Below the pieces are notes generated by a model that was given only the letters and a program-made list of their open reading frames with translations, ran no database searches and was not told the origin of the DNA. A stretch of DNA of 8,988 nt from an uncultured Dyadobacter sp. (GTDB lineage Bacteria; Bacteroidota; Bacteroidia; Cytophagales; Spirosomataceae). Shown here piece by piece: positions 1 through 6,642 of this stretch. Where the stretch lies: the NCBI GenBank assembly GCA_937880795.1, contig CALGRQ010000493.1:1-8988 (forward strand), in the 5' to 3' direction. The position numbers were made by a program, and so were the translations under genes. The stretch's first letter is position 1, and each line of letters starts with the position of its first letter.

Positions 1-180
1 GCGATGATGGCGACCGCCAGGCCGAACCCGTAGAGGAGGGTCAGCATCCCGCTGCAGGTGAGCGCAACGAGCCCCGCGATGAGAGCGGTCGCGATGAGGC
101 TGTCCCGCGCAACGCCAGCGATAGCCGCCCCGATCGTGAGCAGAATCAGCACGACCGCGGCGATGGAAGGGCGCCAGGCT
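1..180 (-). CDS. Fragment of a high-GC membrane protein (both ends missing), foreign to the rest of the window
   Basis: Read on the minus strand from base 179 down to base 3, this stretch is open for 59 codons. It encodes two long hydrophobic segments separated by a short polar turn (Ala-Arg-Asp-Ser), rich in Ala, Leu, Ile, Val and Gly, as in a polytopic inner-membrane protein. By count the segment is about 69% GC, whereas the next 120 bases are near 38%. The frame meets a stop (bases 185-183) immediately past the composition break, so the protein is cut there rather than continuing. The other strand and frames are also open, as expected at this GC, but only this frame gives a protein-like sequence. 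No family can be named. The composition suggests a high-GC donor such as an actinobacterium or proteobacterium. An assembly or library chimera is the likeliest source. Confidence 0.5.
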
Positions 181-185
181 CTTCA
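170..185. other. Composition breakpoint or chimeric junction
   Basis: GC content steps from about 69% (1-180) to about 38% (181-240) within a few bases. Two coding frames on opposite strands are both cut here: the membrane-protein frame from the left and the SanA frame from the right. The codons at 173-181 read Ala-Arg-Leu, which could belong to SanA (E. coli has Ala-Gln-Leu-Tyr at this place). The exact joint may therefore be a few bases left of 182, with short shared sequence. No inverted repeat, target duplication or tRNA end that would mark an element boundary is visible. Confidence 0.7.
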
Positions 186-607
186 AAGAAGGCAAAATCA
201 AGTATATCATTCTCAGCGGCAACAACGACTCCCAATATTATAACGAGCCCCTTGACATGAAAAAGGCGTTATTAAATCTTGGTGTTCGCGAAAATGTGAT
301 GACATTGGATTATGCCGGCTTCCGAACCTTCGATTCAATTGTTAGGTGTAAGTTGGTTTTTAATCAAGATAATTTCACCGTAATTTCCCAAAATTTCCAT
401 AATGCCAGGGCGTTGTACATTGCACGCCATGAAGGTATTACAGCCATTTCTTTTGCTGCCCAGGATGTTCCGGATGGCTATTCCTTACGTACATTAATAA
501 GGGAATATCTGGCTCGTCCCAAAGCAGTTTTAGATGTTCATATTCTGAGACCAAATGCCGATGTGACGTCTAACAACGAAATAAAAAAAGTGGAAAGAGT
601 GCGATAG
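182..607 (+). CDS. sanA: SanA/YdcF-like DUF218 protein, N-terminus missing
   Basis: About 141 residues of a SanA-type DUF218 protein are present. E. coli SanA, an inner-membrane-anchored protein linked to vancomycin exclusion at high temperature and to envelope barrier function, is about 239 residues. The match is motif-level and strong: the segment GKIKYIILSGNN, then a Tyr-Asn-Glu-Pro region with a Met-Lys pair, then LDYAGFRTFDSIVR, then ISQNFHNARALYIARHEGI. The frame stays open leftward only into the high-GC DNA and has a stop at 137-139, so the membrane anchor and the first third of the domain are not here. The first Met (257) lies inside the conserved domain and is not a real start. The gene ends 31 bases before the DUF5686 gene on the same strand, so the two are probably co-transcribed. 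The enzymatic role of DUF218 proteins is unsettled. The truncation probably reflects the junction near base 180 rather than a true pseudogene. Confidence 0.82.
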   Translation, partial: FKEGKIKYIILSGNNDSQYYNEPLDMKKALLNLGVRENVMTLDYAGFRTFDSIVRCKLVFNQDNFTVISQNFHNARALYIARHEGITAISFAAQDVPDGYSLRTLIREYLARPKAVLDVHILRPNADVTSNNEIKKVERVR

Positions 608-638
608 ATTACATTATTTCGCCGGTCATGATAGCTAC

Positions 639-3152
639 ATGAATAAAGCCATACTTGTTCTGCTATTCATTTTGGCAGGAACACTACAGACAGCTTATTC
701 GCAAACCACCTTTACAATTAGGGGGCGCATTACTGACGCATCTACCGGCGATCCTATACCTTTTGCCAACGTGGCTTTAAAATCCACCACCCTGGGAACC
801 ACTTCTAACTTCGACGGCATTTACCTTATCAAATTCACTCCTCCCGCAGACTCCCTTGCAGCTACCTATGTAGGTTATAAAAGTCGAAGCAAGCCCATAA
901 AACCTAACATATCCGACCAAATCATTGATATACAGCTATCGCCCGGAGAAACGCAATTGCGGGAAGTCAAGATATTTGCTGGAGAAAATCCGGCTTACGC
1001 TATTTTAAGAAAAATTGTTGCTGCAAAAAAAAACAACAATCCTGAAAACGTTTCCGCCTATGAATACCAAAGCTATAATAAGATCCAGATTGATATAGAC
1101 AATCTTTCGGAAAAAGTTAGAAGAAACCGCGCAGTGAATAAGATGGCGCACATCGTGGAACAGTATGACGAAATTAAAGGAGAAAATGGAGAAACAGTCA
1201 TTCCGATTTTCATATCCGAATCGGTGTCAAATGTTTATTTCAGAAACAACCCCAGAAAAAAGAAAGAGATCATACAAAAAACCAAAGTATCCGGTGTAGG
1301 CCTTACCGATGGAAGTTTGGTTTCACAAGTGGCTGGATCATCCTTTCAACAATATAACTTCTACAATAATTGGCTGAACATACTTGAAAAGGATTTTGTA
1401 TCGCCCATTGCTGACAGCTGGAAAATCAATTATGAATATTACCTCGCCGACAGTATCGCTAACGGAGATATTTTTGATTATCACATCGACTTTGGACCGC
1501 GGAGAGAACAGGATCTAGCATTTACAGGCTCCTTCTGGGTGGATGGAGAAACTTTTTCCATCACCCAAATAGAAGCCAACATTGATAAAAAGGCCAACCT
1601 GAATTTTATCGAAAAAATAAAAGTTCAGCAATCGTATACGTTGAATGATTCCTCCAAAAGGTGGGTGCCGGAAAAGACGAGGGTAATGATAGATGTGGAT
1701 GAACCTACCCGACAAACAGCCGGAATGCTGCTTAAGATTTATTCCTCCAACTCAAATTATATCATTGGTCATCCACAAAACCATGAATTTTACGATACAG
1801 GCATTGAGTTGAGTGAAAAATATCTAAAACATGACTCCACCTACTGGGCTAAAAACAGGCCTGAATCCCTCACTTCTTCTGAAATACTTTCATTCCAACT
1901 TGTAGATTCACTGAAAGCGATACCGGTTGTTAAAACCTATACCGAGCTCCTCAACATATTTGTAAATGGGCACAAAAAACTGGATAAGTGGAATGTCGAC
2001 CTTGGACCATACTTATTTTTATATGCTTATAATGCTGTGGAAGGGCATCGGCTAAGACTGGGTTTCAGAACGGATCCAGGATTTAGCAGGAAATGGATTT
2101 TTAACGGATATGGCGCATACGGCACCCGTGACAAAGCCTTTAAGTATGGTGCCGGAATGGATCGCATTCTATCCCGTAAACCTTGGACCATAACGGGTAT
2201 TTCCTACGCCAAAGATTTGGAAAGACTCGGCGTTTCAGCAGAAACCATTGGCCCTAACTCCATGTTCGGGGCTTTTTCCAGATTTGGTGCATTTCGTCGT
2301 GCCTATTGGCAAGAGGACATTTCAGCCTATTTCAAGCGCGAAATAACAAAAGGAGTTACTGCCAGTATACAGGTAAAACACCGCAGCTTTAAGCCCCTTT
2401 TTCCATTTGCATTTAAGTCTAATCCAGATATAGGGGAACATTCTCCAATAAAAAGTGACTACGATGTAACTGAGTTTAACTTTGAAACCCGCCTGGCAAG
2501 AAGAGAAACGTTCCTACAAAATGATAATGAGCGTATCAGTATGGGTAACGGGAATTCTCCCGCCTTTACATTCCGATATACATTGGGGATAAAAAACTTA
2601 CTGGGAGGAGATTTTAATTATCACAAATTATCATTTCAGGTAAAGCAAAGCTTCCGTCTTGGGATTTTAGGCCGTACCCGTTATAATCTTACGCTGGGAT
2701 ACATCCCTTCTACCCTTCCGTACCCCCTGCTCTATACCCCACTCGGCAACGAGTCACTATTCTACGCCGAGAATGCATTCAATACCATGAAATATTTTGA
2801 ATTTATCAGCGACAGATATGTGGTTCTTCGTGCCGAACACAATTTCGAAGGGCTCCTTCTCAACCGTATTCCATTAGTCAGGAAACTAAAATGGCGCATG
2901 TTGGCGACGGGGAAGTTGTTTTATGGCAGTATAAGCAGCAGCAACCTAAGCCTGACTCCGTCCACCGATGCCCAGGGAAACAGCATTCCTACATTTAATC
3001 AGTTAAACCATATCCCTTATATCGAACTAGGTTATGGCATTAATAATATTTTTAAGGCGGGCCGGATCGATTTTATTCACCGGCTCACCTATCTAAATAA
3101 CCCCAATGCAACTCCCTTTTCAATCAAAATGTCGTTTTGGTTTAATCTCTAA
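639..3152 (+). CDS. DUF5686 outer-membrane protein with CarboxypepD_reg-like domain
   Basis: This 837-residue protein is of a type common in Bacteroidota. Residues 1-21 form a signal peptide (Lys3, a hydrophobic core, then Ala-Tyr-Ser before Gln22), so the mature protein is exported. Residues about 26-105 are a carboxypeptidase-regulatory-like beta-sandwich: GRITDASTGDPIPFANV, then Asn-Phe-Asp-Gly-Ile-Tyr, and a Tyr-Val-Gly-Tyr-Lys strand. The remainder matches the DUF5686 pattern: an N-terminal soluble part, then from about residue 450 alternating amphipathic strands rich in Tyr, Phe and Gly, as in a beta-barrel. The end, Met-Ser-Phe-Trp-Phe-Asn-Leu, resembles an outer-membrane barrel insertion signal. 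There is no TonB box or plug domain that I can recognise, so this is not an ordinary SusC-type receptor. The function of the family is unknown to me. The start at 639 is fixed by the signal peptide. The stop lies 6 bases from the stop of the convergent ABC ATPase gene. Confidence 0.85.
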   Translation: MNKAILVLLFILAGTLQTAYSQTTFTIRGRITDASTGDPIPFANVALKSTTLGTTSNFDGIYLIKFTPPADSLAATYVGYKSRSKPIKPNISDQIIDIQLSPGETQLREVKIFAGENPAYAILRKIVAAKKNNNPENVSAYEYQSYNKIQIDIDNLSEKVRRNRAVNKMAHIVEQYDEIKGENGETVIPIFISESVSNVYFRNNPRKKKEIIQKTKVSGVGLTDGSLVSQVAGSSFQQYNFYNNWLNILEKDFVSPIADSWKINYEYYLADSIANGDIFDYHIDFGPRREQDLAFTGSFWVDGETFSITQIEANIDKKANLNFIEKIKVQQSYTLNDSSKRWVPEKTRVMIDVDEPTRQTAGMLLKIYSSNSNYIIGHPQNHEFYDTGIELSEKYLKHDSTYWAKNRPESLTSSEILSFQLVDSLKAIPVVKTYTELLNIFVNGHKKLDKWNVDLGPYLFLYAYNAVEGHRLRLGFRTDPGFSRKWIFNGYGAYGTRDKAFKYGAGMDRILSRKPWTITGISYAKDLERLGVSAETIGPNSMFGAFSRFGAFRRAYWQEDISAYFKREITKGVTASIQVKHRSFKPLFPFAFKSNPDIGEHSPIKSDYDVTEFNFETRLARRETFLQNDNERISMGNGNSPAFTFRYTLGIKNLLGGDFNYHKLSFQVKQSFRLGILGRTRYNLTLGYIPSTLPYPLLYTPLGNESLFYAENAFNTMKYFEFISDRYVVLRAEHNFEGLLLNRIPLVRKLKWRMLATGKLFYGSISSSNLSLTPSTDAQGNSIPTFNQLNHIPYIELGYGINNIFKAGRIDFIHRLTYLNNPNATPFSIKMSFWFNL

Positions 3153-3158
3153 CCTACG

Positions 3159-4139
3159 TCAGGGAATAACCATCACATCTTTTAACGAATAAGTAAGATG
3201 CACTGAATCTCCAACCTCCACATCCTTTCTATTTCTATAAAAAGACAATACGCCCTGCTTATTACGGCAACTTATTTCCCAATGATTGCCATGAAAACGA
3301 ATGGTTTCAACCTTGCCCAACCATTTACTCTTTTCCGGATTTTTGGTTATTTTAATCTTTTCGGGACGAATAAATTGTTTCTTCCCAGCCGCCTCATCGC
3401 CCAACCAATTGATATCACCTGTAAGCTCTGCTACATAACTATTTATCGGATGGCTATATATTTCTTGTGGAGTCCCGTATTGAATAATCTTTCCATTTCT
3501 TAATACAGCGATACGATCCGACCATGCCAGGGCATCAGGCGCCTCGTGCGTAACGAATATGCAACTCATCTTTTGCTTTTTTCTGAGCGCCTCAATCGCA
3601 TCAGCGAGTACTCTCCGGTTGTGATTGTCAAGATGCGCAAAGGGTTCATCCAAAAGCAATACATCTGGCTGTTCTGCCAGTGACTTTGCGATGGCAGTCC
3701 GTTGCTTCTCTCCTCCCGACAATGTTTTGGCCTTTTGATTACGAACTGTATTGAGTCCCGTAATCTCCAATAATTCTGCAACCCGTTCCGTCCTATAAGC
3801 CGGCTCATAAAATCGTAACGAATAGGAAATATTCTCTTCAACAGTCTGATTGGGAAAAAGCTCAAATTCCTGATGAATCAGCTTTATAGATTCATGTCCC
3901 GCAATGAGCGCATTGCTAACCAATGGCAACGCCTTTTCTTTAAACTGAACCTCACCCGAATCAGCGTCTTGAAATCTTCCCAAAATACGCAACAAGGTGC
4001 TTTTACCGGAGCCACTTTCTCCCAAAATTCCTAACCACTGTCCTTCGGCAAGATCAATGTTGATGTCTGAAAGAACCGGGGTCTCTCCATACGCCTTTGA
4101 AACGGATACCGACCTGAGCAAATATGATTGTTTTTTCAT
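3159..4139 (-). CDS. ABC transporter ATP-binding protein (PotA/FbpC-like) without a permease nearby
   Basis: This 326-residue protein is a complete ABC ATPase. It has Walker A GESGSGKST at residues 40-48, a Q-loop Gln90 in LIHQEFELFP, the signature LSGGEKQ at 140-146, Walker B VLLLDE at 160-165 with the D-loop just after (Ala-His-Leu-Asp), and the switch His198 in FVTHE. Residues about 265-326 form a small basic beta-rich tail like the TOBE domain of importers such as PotA, FbpC or ModC, which suggests an importer ATPase. The substrate cannot be read from the sequence. No permease or binding protein is encoded in the window, so partners must be elsewhere. The gene starts one base after the nitroreductase stop (the bases read TGATATG on the minus strand), which suggests one mRNA and translational coupling. 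It converges on the DUF5686 gene, with 6 bases between stops and no hairpin between them. Confidence 0.88.
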   Translation of the reverse strand: MKKQSYLLRSVSVSKAYGETPVLSDINIDLAEGQWLGILGESGSGKSTLLRILGRFQDADSGEVQFKEKALPLVSNALIAGHESIKLIHQEFELFPNQTVEENISYSLRFYEPAYRTERVAELLEITGLNTVRNQKAKTLSGGEKQRTAIAKSLAEQPDVLLLDEPFAHLDNHNRRVLADAIEALRKKQKMSCIFVTHEAPDALAWSDRIAVLRNGKIIQYGTPQEIYSHPINSYVAELTGDINWLGDEAAGKKQFIRPEKIKITKNPEKSKWLGKVETIRFHGNHWEISCRNKQGVLSFYRNRKDVEVGDSVHLTYSLKDVMVIP

Positions 4140-4140
4140 A

Positions 4141-4713
4141 TCACGCCCAAATCACTTTATTTTCAATGGGAGTTCTTCTGGCCGCAGTTTCAGGAGCCTG
4201 ATGATATCCCATGAAAAACATTCCAAGACATTTTTGATTTTCAGGTAATTCAAGATACTCGCCAAGCAAATCCAAAACTCCCGGCGAACTCCAATATGCT
4301 CCTATATCATGAGCCGTTGCCGTAAGCCACATATTTTGTACAGCACAAGCCACTGCAGCTACTTCCTCCCACTCCGGTACTTTGTCTGTATGCACTTCCA
4401 TATTAATCACAATCACGCAATCAGACTTCATCACTTTCTCACCCGCCGCCTCATATCGGGCCTGCGAAAATGCTTCCGGAGCCGTGATAGATTTATAACG
4501 CTCCATAAAAAAATGGGCTAGTTTCTGACGACTGTCTCCTCTGAACACCATAAATCGCCAAGGTTCGGTAAGGCGGTGCGTAGGGGCATAATTCGCATTT
4601 TCCAATATCGTCTCGATAATTTCAACAGGAATTTCCTTTTGAATATAACTGGGAGGAAAAATACTCCTGCGACCGCGTATGGTTTTATTGATTATTTCTG
4701 CTGTATTTTCCAT
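4141..4713 (-). CDS. Nitroreductase-family flavoprotein (YdjA-like)
   Basis: This 190-residue protein of the nitroreductase fold should bind FMN and reduce a substrate with NAD(P)H in the cytoplasm. The substrate is unknown. Visible family marks are Arg15-Arg16-Ser17 near the N-terminus (FMN phosphate contact), APTH at 43-46 followed by EPWRF at 50-54, an Ala-Val-Gln-Asn-Met helix near residue 125, GAYWSSPG at 138-145, and Met-Phe-Phe-Met-Gly-Tyr at 165-170. The length and the APTH/EPWRF arrangement fit the short YdjA-like branch better than NfsA or NfsB. It is the first gene of a two-gene unit with the ABC ATPase, 1 base apart. A weak promoter candidate on the minus strand is TAGCTTTA at 4753-4746, without a good partner box. 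No functional link between the two genes is evident beyond co-transcription. Confidence 0.85.
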   Translation of the reverse strand: MENTAEIINKTIRGRRSIFPPSYIQKEIPVEIIETILENANYAPTHRLTEPWRFMVFRGDSRQKLAHFFMERYKSITAPEAFSQARYEAAGEKVMKSDCVIVINMEVHTDKVPEWEEVAAVACAVQNMWLTATAHDIGAYWSSPGVLDLLGEYLELPENQKCLGMFFMGYHQAPETAARRTPIENKVIWA

Positions 4714-4866
4714 ATATTTTTTAACTCAACATATTCCTCAAATTGTAAAGCTAAGAAATTTAATGAAAGACGGCCCCCAAAACCCTTGGATACGAAGCAG
4801 GAAGGTATTTTTCGTTTATAAGCTTAATTCGCCAGCGATTTGATATGTATACCGTTGACCACGAAA

Positions 4867-4900
4867 TTTGCAGTGGGTCTATCAAAATATTCTAAATTGC
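4867..4900 (+). promoter_or_regulatory. Possible Bacteroidota-type promoter of the ybjQ gene
   Basis: TTTG at 4867-4870 is followed after 22 bases by TAAATTGC at 4893-4900, a partial match to TAnnTTTG. The gene starts 36 bases further on. The -7 box overlaps an imperfect palindrome. This is a weak call made from sequence pattern and position only. Confidence 0.3.
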
Positions 4901-4910
4901 AATGCAAATT
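4894..4910. repeat. 17-bp imperfect palindrome (operator candidate)
   Basis: The arms AAATTGCA (4894-4901) and TGCAAATT (4903-4910) flank a central A, with one mismatched pair out of eight. The palindrome overlaps the putative -7 box and transcription start of the ybjQ gene in the intergenic space between divergent genes, a usual place for a dimeric repressor site. No regulator gene adjoins it. Confidence 0.35.
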
Positions 4911-4936
4911 CTACTTAACCAACCACATTCTACCCA

Positions 4937-5257
4937 ATGCTTGTAACTACTACCCCAAATGTTGAAGGAAAAAGAATCGTAAAATACATTGGTCTTGTTA
5001 ACGGAGAAGCCATTATAGGCGCCAATGTTATGAAAGATGTACTCGCTAAAATTACAGATATCGTCGGTGGACGCTCAGGCTCCTACGAACAGGGTTTACG
5101 CGAAGCTAAAAGTATAGCACTTCGGGAAATGATGGATCAGGCACAGCGCCTGGGAGCAAATGCGATTATTGGTGTTGACCTGGACTTTGAAACTATAGGA
5201 AACAACGGTTCCATGCTGATGGTAAGCTCCAACGGAACCGCTGTCGTTGTTGAATAG
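4937..5257 (+). CDS. ybjQ: YbjQ/UPF0145 family protein
   Basis: This 106-residue protein is full length for the family and closely matches the E. coli YbjQ pattern. It has an N-terminal TTP-nVEG motif, GEAIIGANV, IVGGRSGSYE, a helical Arg-Glu-Ala-Lys segment, LGANAIIGVDLDFETIG and the closing GSMLMVSSNGTAVVV. Members form small beta-alpha pentamer-like assemblies and are annotated as possible heavy-metal-binding proteins, but no conserved Cys or His cluster is present here, and the biological role is unknown. The protein is cytoplasmic, with no signal peptide. The gene stands alone, divergent from the nitroreductase unit and converging on metF with 16 bases between the two genes. Confidence 0.88.
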   Translation: MLVTTTPNVEGKRIVKYIGLVNGEAIIGANVMKDVLAKITDIVGGRSGSYEQGLREAKSIALREMMDQAQRLGANAIIGVDLDFETIGNNGSMLMVSSNGTAVVVE

Positions 5258-5273
5258 TGTAGATACAATTCGA

Positions 5274-6230
5274 TTAAAAAATTTCTCTCGCAATTTGTTC
5301 TACATTATCGGATTTTCCCATCGTATAAAAGTGCAAAACAGGAGCGCCATATTCGATTAATTCTTTACACTGTTGTACGCTCCATTCTACTCCAACCTGG
5401 CGAATTTCCTTGTCATTAGCACATTGGGAGGCCGCCTTCACAAGATCCGATGGGAATTCAAGGTGAAATATATTTGCCAGCAAGGTCAGTTGCTTTTTGG
5501 TTGCCAATGGTTTTAAACCAGGTATAATGGGGACAGTAATGCCCTCCGCACGGCATCTATCTACGAAACGAAAATATTTATCGTTGTCGAAAAACATTTG
5601 GGTGACGATATAGTTAGCCCCCAGTTCCAGTTTTTTGCGTAAATACTCAAAATCAGTATCCAAACTTATAGCATCAATATGCTTTTCGGGATAGCCTGCA
5701 ACACCTATACAAAAATCGGTTGGGGTTGATTCTGTTTCGGCATTTAACAATATTCCTTTATTCATCCGGTCTACCTGCGTCACTAGTTCAGAAGCATATG
5801 TGTGCCCATCCTTTTTAGCATGAAACACACCAGCGGATTTTTCCGGATCACCACGCAGTACCAAGACATTATCAATCCCAAGATAATGCAGGTCAAAAAG
5901 CACATCTTCGGTTTCTTCCCTGGTAAAACCTCCGCAGATTACGTGAGGTACAGCATCAACATGGAATCTTTCCATGAGTCTCGCACATATACCCACCGTT
6001 CCCGGGCGTTTACGAACCGGTATGCGTTCGATCACACCATTGTCTCCTACTCTATCAATGAGTTCTTCCCGGTGATAAGTCACATCAACAAATGGCGGCT
6101 TAAATTCCATCAATGGAGCTATTGAATTAAATAACTCGTTAATATTCTGACCTTTTACCGGCGGTATAATCTCAATGGAAAACAAGGTTTTACCCTTTGC
6201 CTGTTCAATAAACTCAGTGACCTTAGTCAT
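5274..6230 (-). CDS. metF: Methylenetetrahydrofolate reductase
   Basis: This is a 318-residue FAD enzyme that reduces 5,10-methylene-THF to 5-methyl-THF, the methyl donor for methionine synthesis. The barrel motifs are in order: SIEIIPP with catalytic Glu20, VDVTYH near 48, a Cys-Gly-Gly-Phe-Thr-Arg strand near 100, VLRGDP at 124-129 (Asp128, the equivalent of E. coli Asp120 that contacts FAD), AGYPE at 178-182, QMFFDN at 211-216, and IPGLKPL at 236-242. E. coli MetF is 296 residues, so the length is normal. The frame extends 15 codons upstream to another Met (6275), but those residues do not resemble the family, and I chose the Met at 6230, which gives a typical N-terminus. A near-leaderless promoter is possible, with TTTG at 6265-6262, 17 bases, then TATCTTCA at 6244-6237. 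Upstream on the same strand lies a structured RNA ending in a terminator, which could be an independent RNA or a metF leader. Confidence 0.95.
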   Translation of the reverse strand: MTKVTEFIEQAKGKTLFSIEIIPPVKGQNINELFNSIAPLMEFKPPFVDVTYHREELIDRVGDNGVIERIPVRKRPGTVGICARLMERFHVDAVPHVICGGFTREETEDVLFDLHYLGIDNVLVLRGDPEKSAGVFHAKKDGHTYASELVTQVDRMNKGILLNAETESTPTDFCIGVAGYPEKHIDAISLDTDFEYLRKKLELGANYIVTQMFFDNDKYFRFVDRCRAEGITVPIIPGLKPLATKKQLTLLANIFHLEFPSDLVKAASQCANDKEIRQVGVEWSVQQCKELIEYGAPVLHFYTMGKSDNVEQIAREIF

Positions 6231-6304
6231 GTTCGATGAAGATACTTTAAATAATGATGTACAAATGAACAGCATTTAGGTTTTCGAACCAATATAGAAA
6301 ACAC

Positions 6305-6338
6305 AAAAAAATGGCTTACCGCATTACAGTAAGCCATT
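6305..6338 (-). terminator. Intrinsic terminator with perfect 10-bp stem and U-run
   Basis: On the minus strand AATGGCTTAC (6338-6329) pairs perfectly with GTAAGCCATT (6319-6310) around a 9-base loop, followed by a run of six T (6310-6305). This is the strongest terminator in the window. It ends the structured RNA and lies 75 bases before the metF start codon, so it either ends an independent small RNA or controls read-through into metF. On the plus strand the run becomes A and would not terminate. Confidence 0.8.
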
Positions 6339-6450
6339 CCACGTAAACCCTCCTCTATCAGTGTTCGTCAAAACTGTTGGTTGGTGTTCTAACAGGGCGT
6401 CAGATCCAAGCCAACAATTTGCTTGACTGAATACTAATAACTAAAATTCT
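6305..6450 (-). ncRNA. Candidate structured small RNA or metF leader, about 146 nt
   Basis: Read on the minus strand, this intergenic stretch folds into a long rod with few interruptions. From outside in: TATTAG (6439-6434) pairs with CTGATA (6361-6356). Then TTC plus GTCAA (6431-6429 and 6427-6423, with one bulged A) pair with TTGACGAA (6371-6364). TTGTTGG (6417-6411) pairs with CCAACAG (6380-6374). TTGG (6409-6406) pairs with CCAA (6384-6381), with a bulged C at 6410. A tip hairpin follows, TCTGAC (6404-6399) with GTTAGA (6393-6388), loop GCCCT. A purine-rich single-stranded link (6355-6339, containing GAGGAGGG) leads into a perfect intrinsic terminator. A promoter-like pair lies just upstream, putting the start near 6450. 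It is not a protein gene. I do not recognise a known riboswitch. A rod with a purine-rich side recalls 6S RNA, but no closing stem is evident. It could act in trans or as an attenuator for metF. Confidence 0.55.
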
Positions 6451-6454
6451 GTGC

Positions 6455-6484
6455 CAAAGTATTAAACATATTCGAAATTCACAA
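6455..6484 (-). promoter_or_regulatory. Promoter candidate for the structured RNA
   Basis: On the minus strand TTG (6484-6482) is followed by a 19-base spacer and ATACTTTG (6462-6455). This matches the Bacteroidota TTTG-N19-TAnnTTTG layout except that the first two bases of the -7 box are swapped. Transcription would begin near 6450, just before the first strand of the rod-like fold. Confidence 0.4.
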
Positions 6485-6510
6485 TACCAAAGTGTAAATA
6501 ACCTTTTTTT

Positions 6511-6528
6511 TGTAGTTATATTACTACA
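6511..6528. repeat. Inverted repeat TGTAGT-N6-ACTACA
   Basis: A perfect 6-bp inverted repeat with a 6-base spacer, extendable to T-run and A-run flanks with one bulge. It sits between elaA and the structured RNA, upstream of the RNA's putative promoter. It could be a protein-binding site. Its length alone does not exclude chance in AT-rich DNA. Confidence 0.3.
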
Positions 6529-6565
6529 CAAAAGTAGCAAAATCCATAAATCATTCTATTTGCAA

Positions 6566-6598
6566 GAAATATTAAAAATAATAAGTGTTTAATATTTC
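6566..6598 (-). terminator. Perfect 11-bp AT-rich inverted repeat after elaA, possible terminator
   Basis: GAAATATTAAA (6566-6576) and TTTAATATTTC (6588-6598) are exact reverse complements around an 11-base spacer, starting 44 bases beyond the elaA stop on the minus strand. The stem is weak in GC and no clean T-run follows on either strand, so terminator function is uncertain. A binding site for a dimeric regulator is an alternative. Confidence 0.35.
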
Positions 6599-6642
6599 GC
6601 CATTAAAGGGAAAAGGTTCCTCAATTTGTTACTATTCGTAAA

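Noticed and set aside
58..243. A plus-strand reading frame across the high-GC segment and the joint.
   Set aside because: It crosses the composition break, has an arginine- and alanine-rich shadow composition, and conflicts with both the membrane fragment and the SanA frame.
3153..3158. A terminator between the convergent DUF5686 and ABC ATPase genes.
   Set aside because: Only six bases separate the stops, and no stem-loop or T-run was found around them.
3282..3503. Small frames antisense to the ABC ATPase and to several other genes.
   Set aside because: They lie wholly inside well-supported genes on the opposite strand and show no family motif.
6231..6275. A longer metF start giving 15 extra residues.
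   Set aside because: The extra residues do not resemble the family, and the Met at 6230 gives the usual N-terminus. The extension also overlaps a likely promoter.
6227..6337. A 36-codon minus-strand frame starting in the terminator, preceded by GAGGAGGG and ending on TGA that overlaps the metF ATG.
   Set aside because: It looks like a coupled leader peptide, but it begins inside the terminator stem, has an unremarkable composition, and Bacteroidota seldom rely on Shine-Dalgarno sites. Probably chance.
6305..6450. A SAM-I, THF or cobalamin riboswitch upstream of metF.
   Set aside because: The conserved core sequences of these classes that I know are not present. The structure is reported as an unassigned RNA instead.
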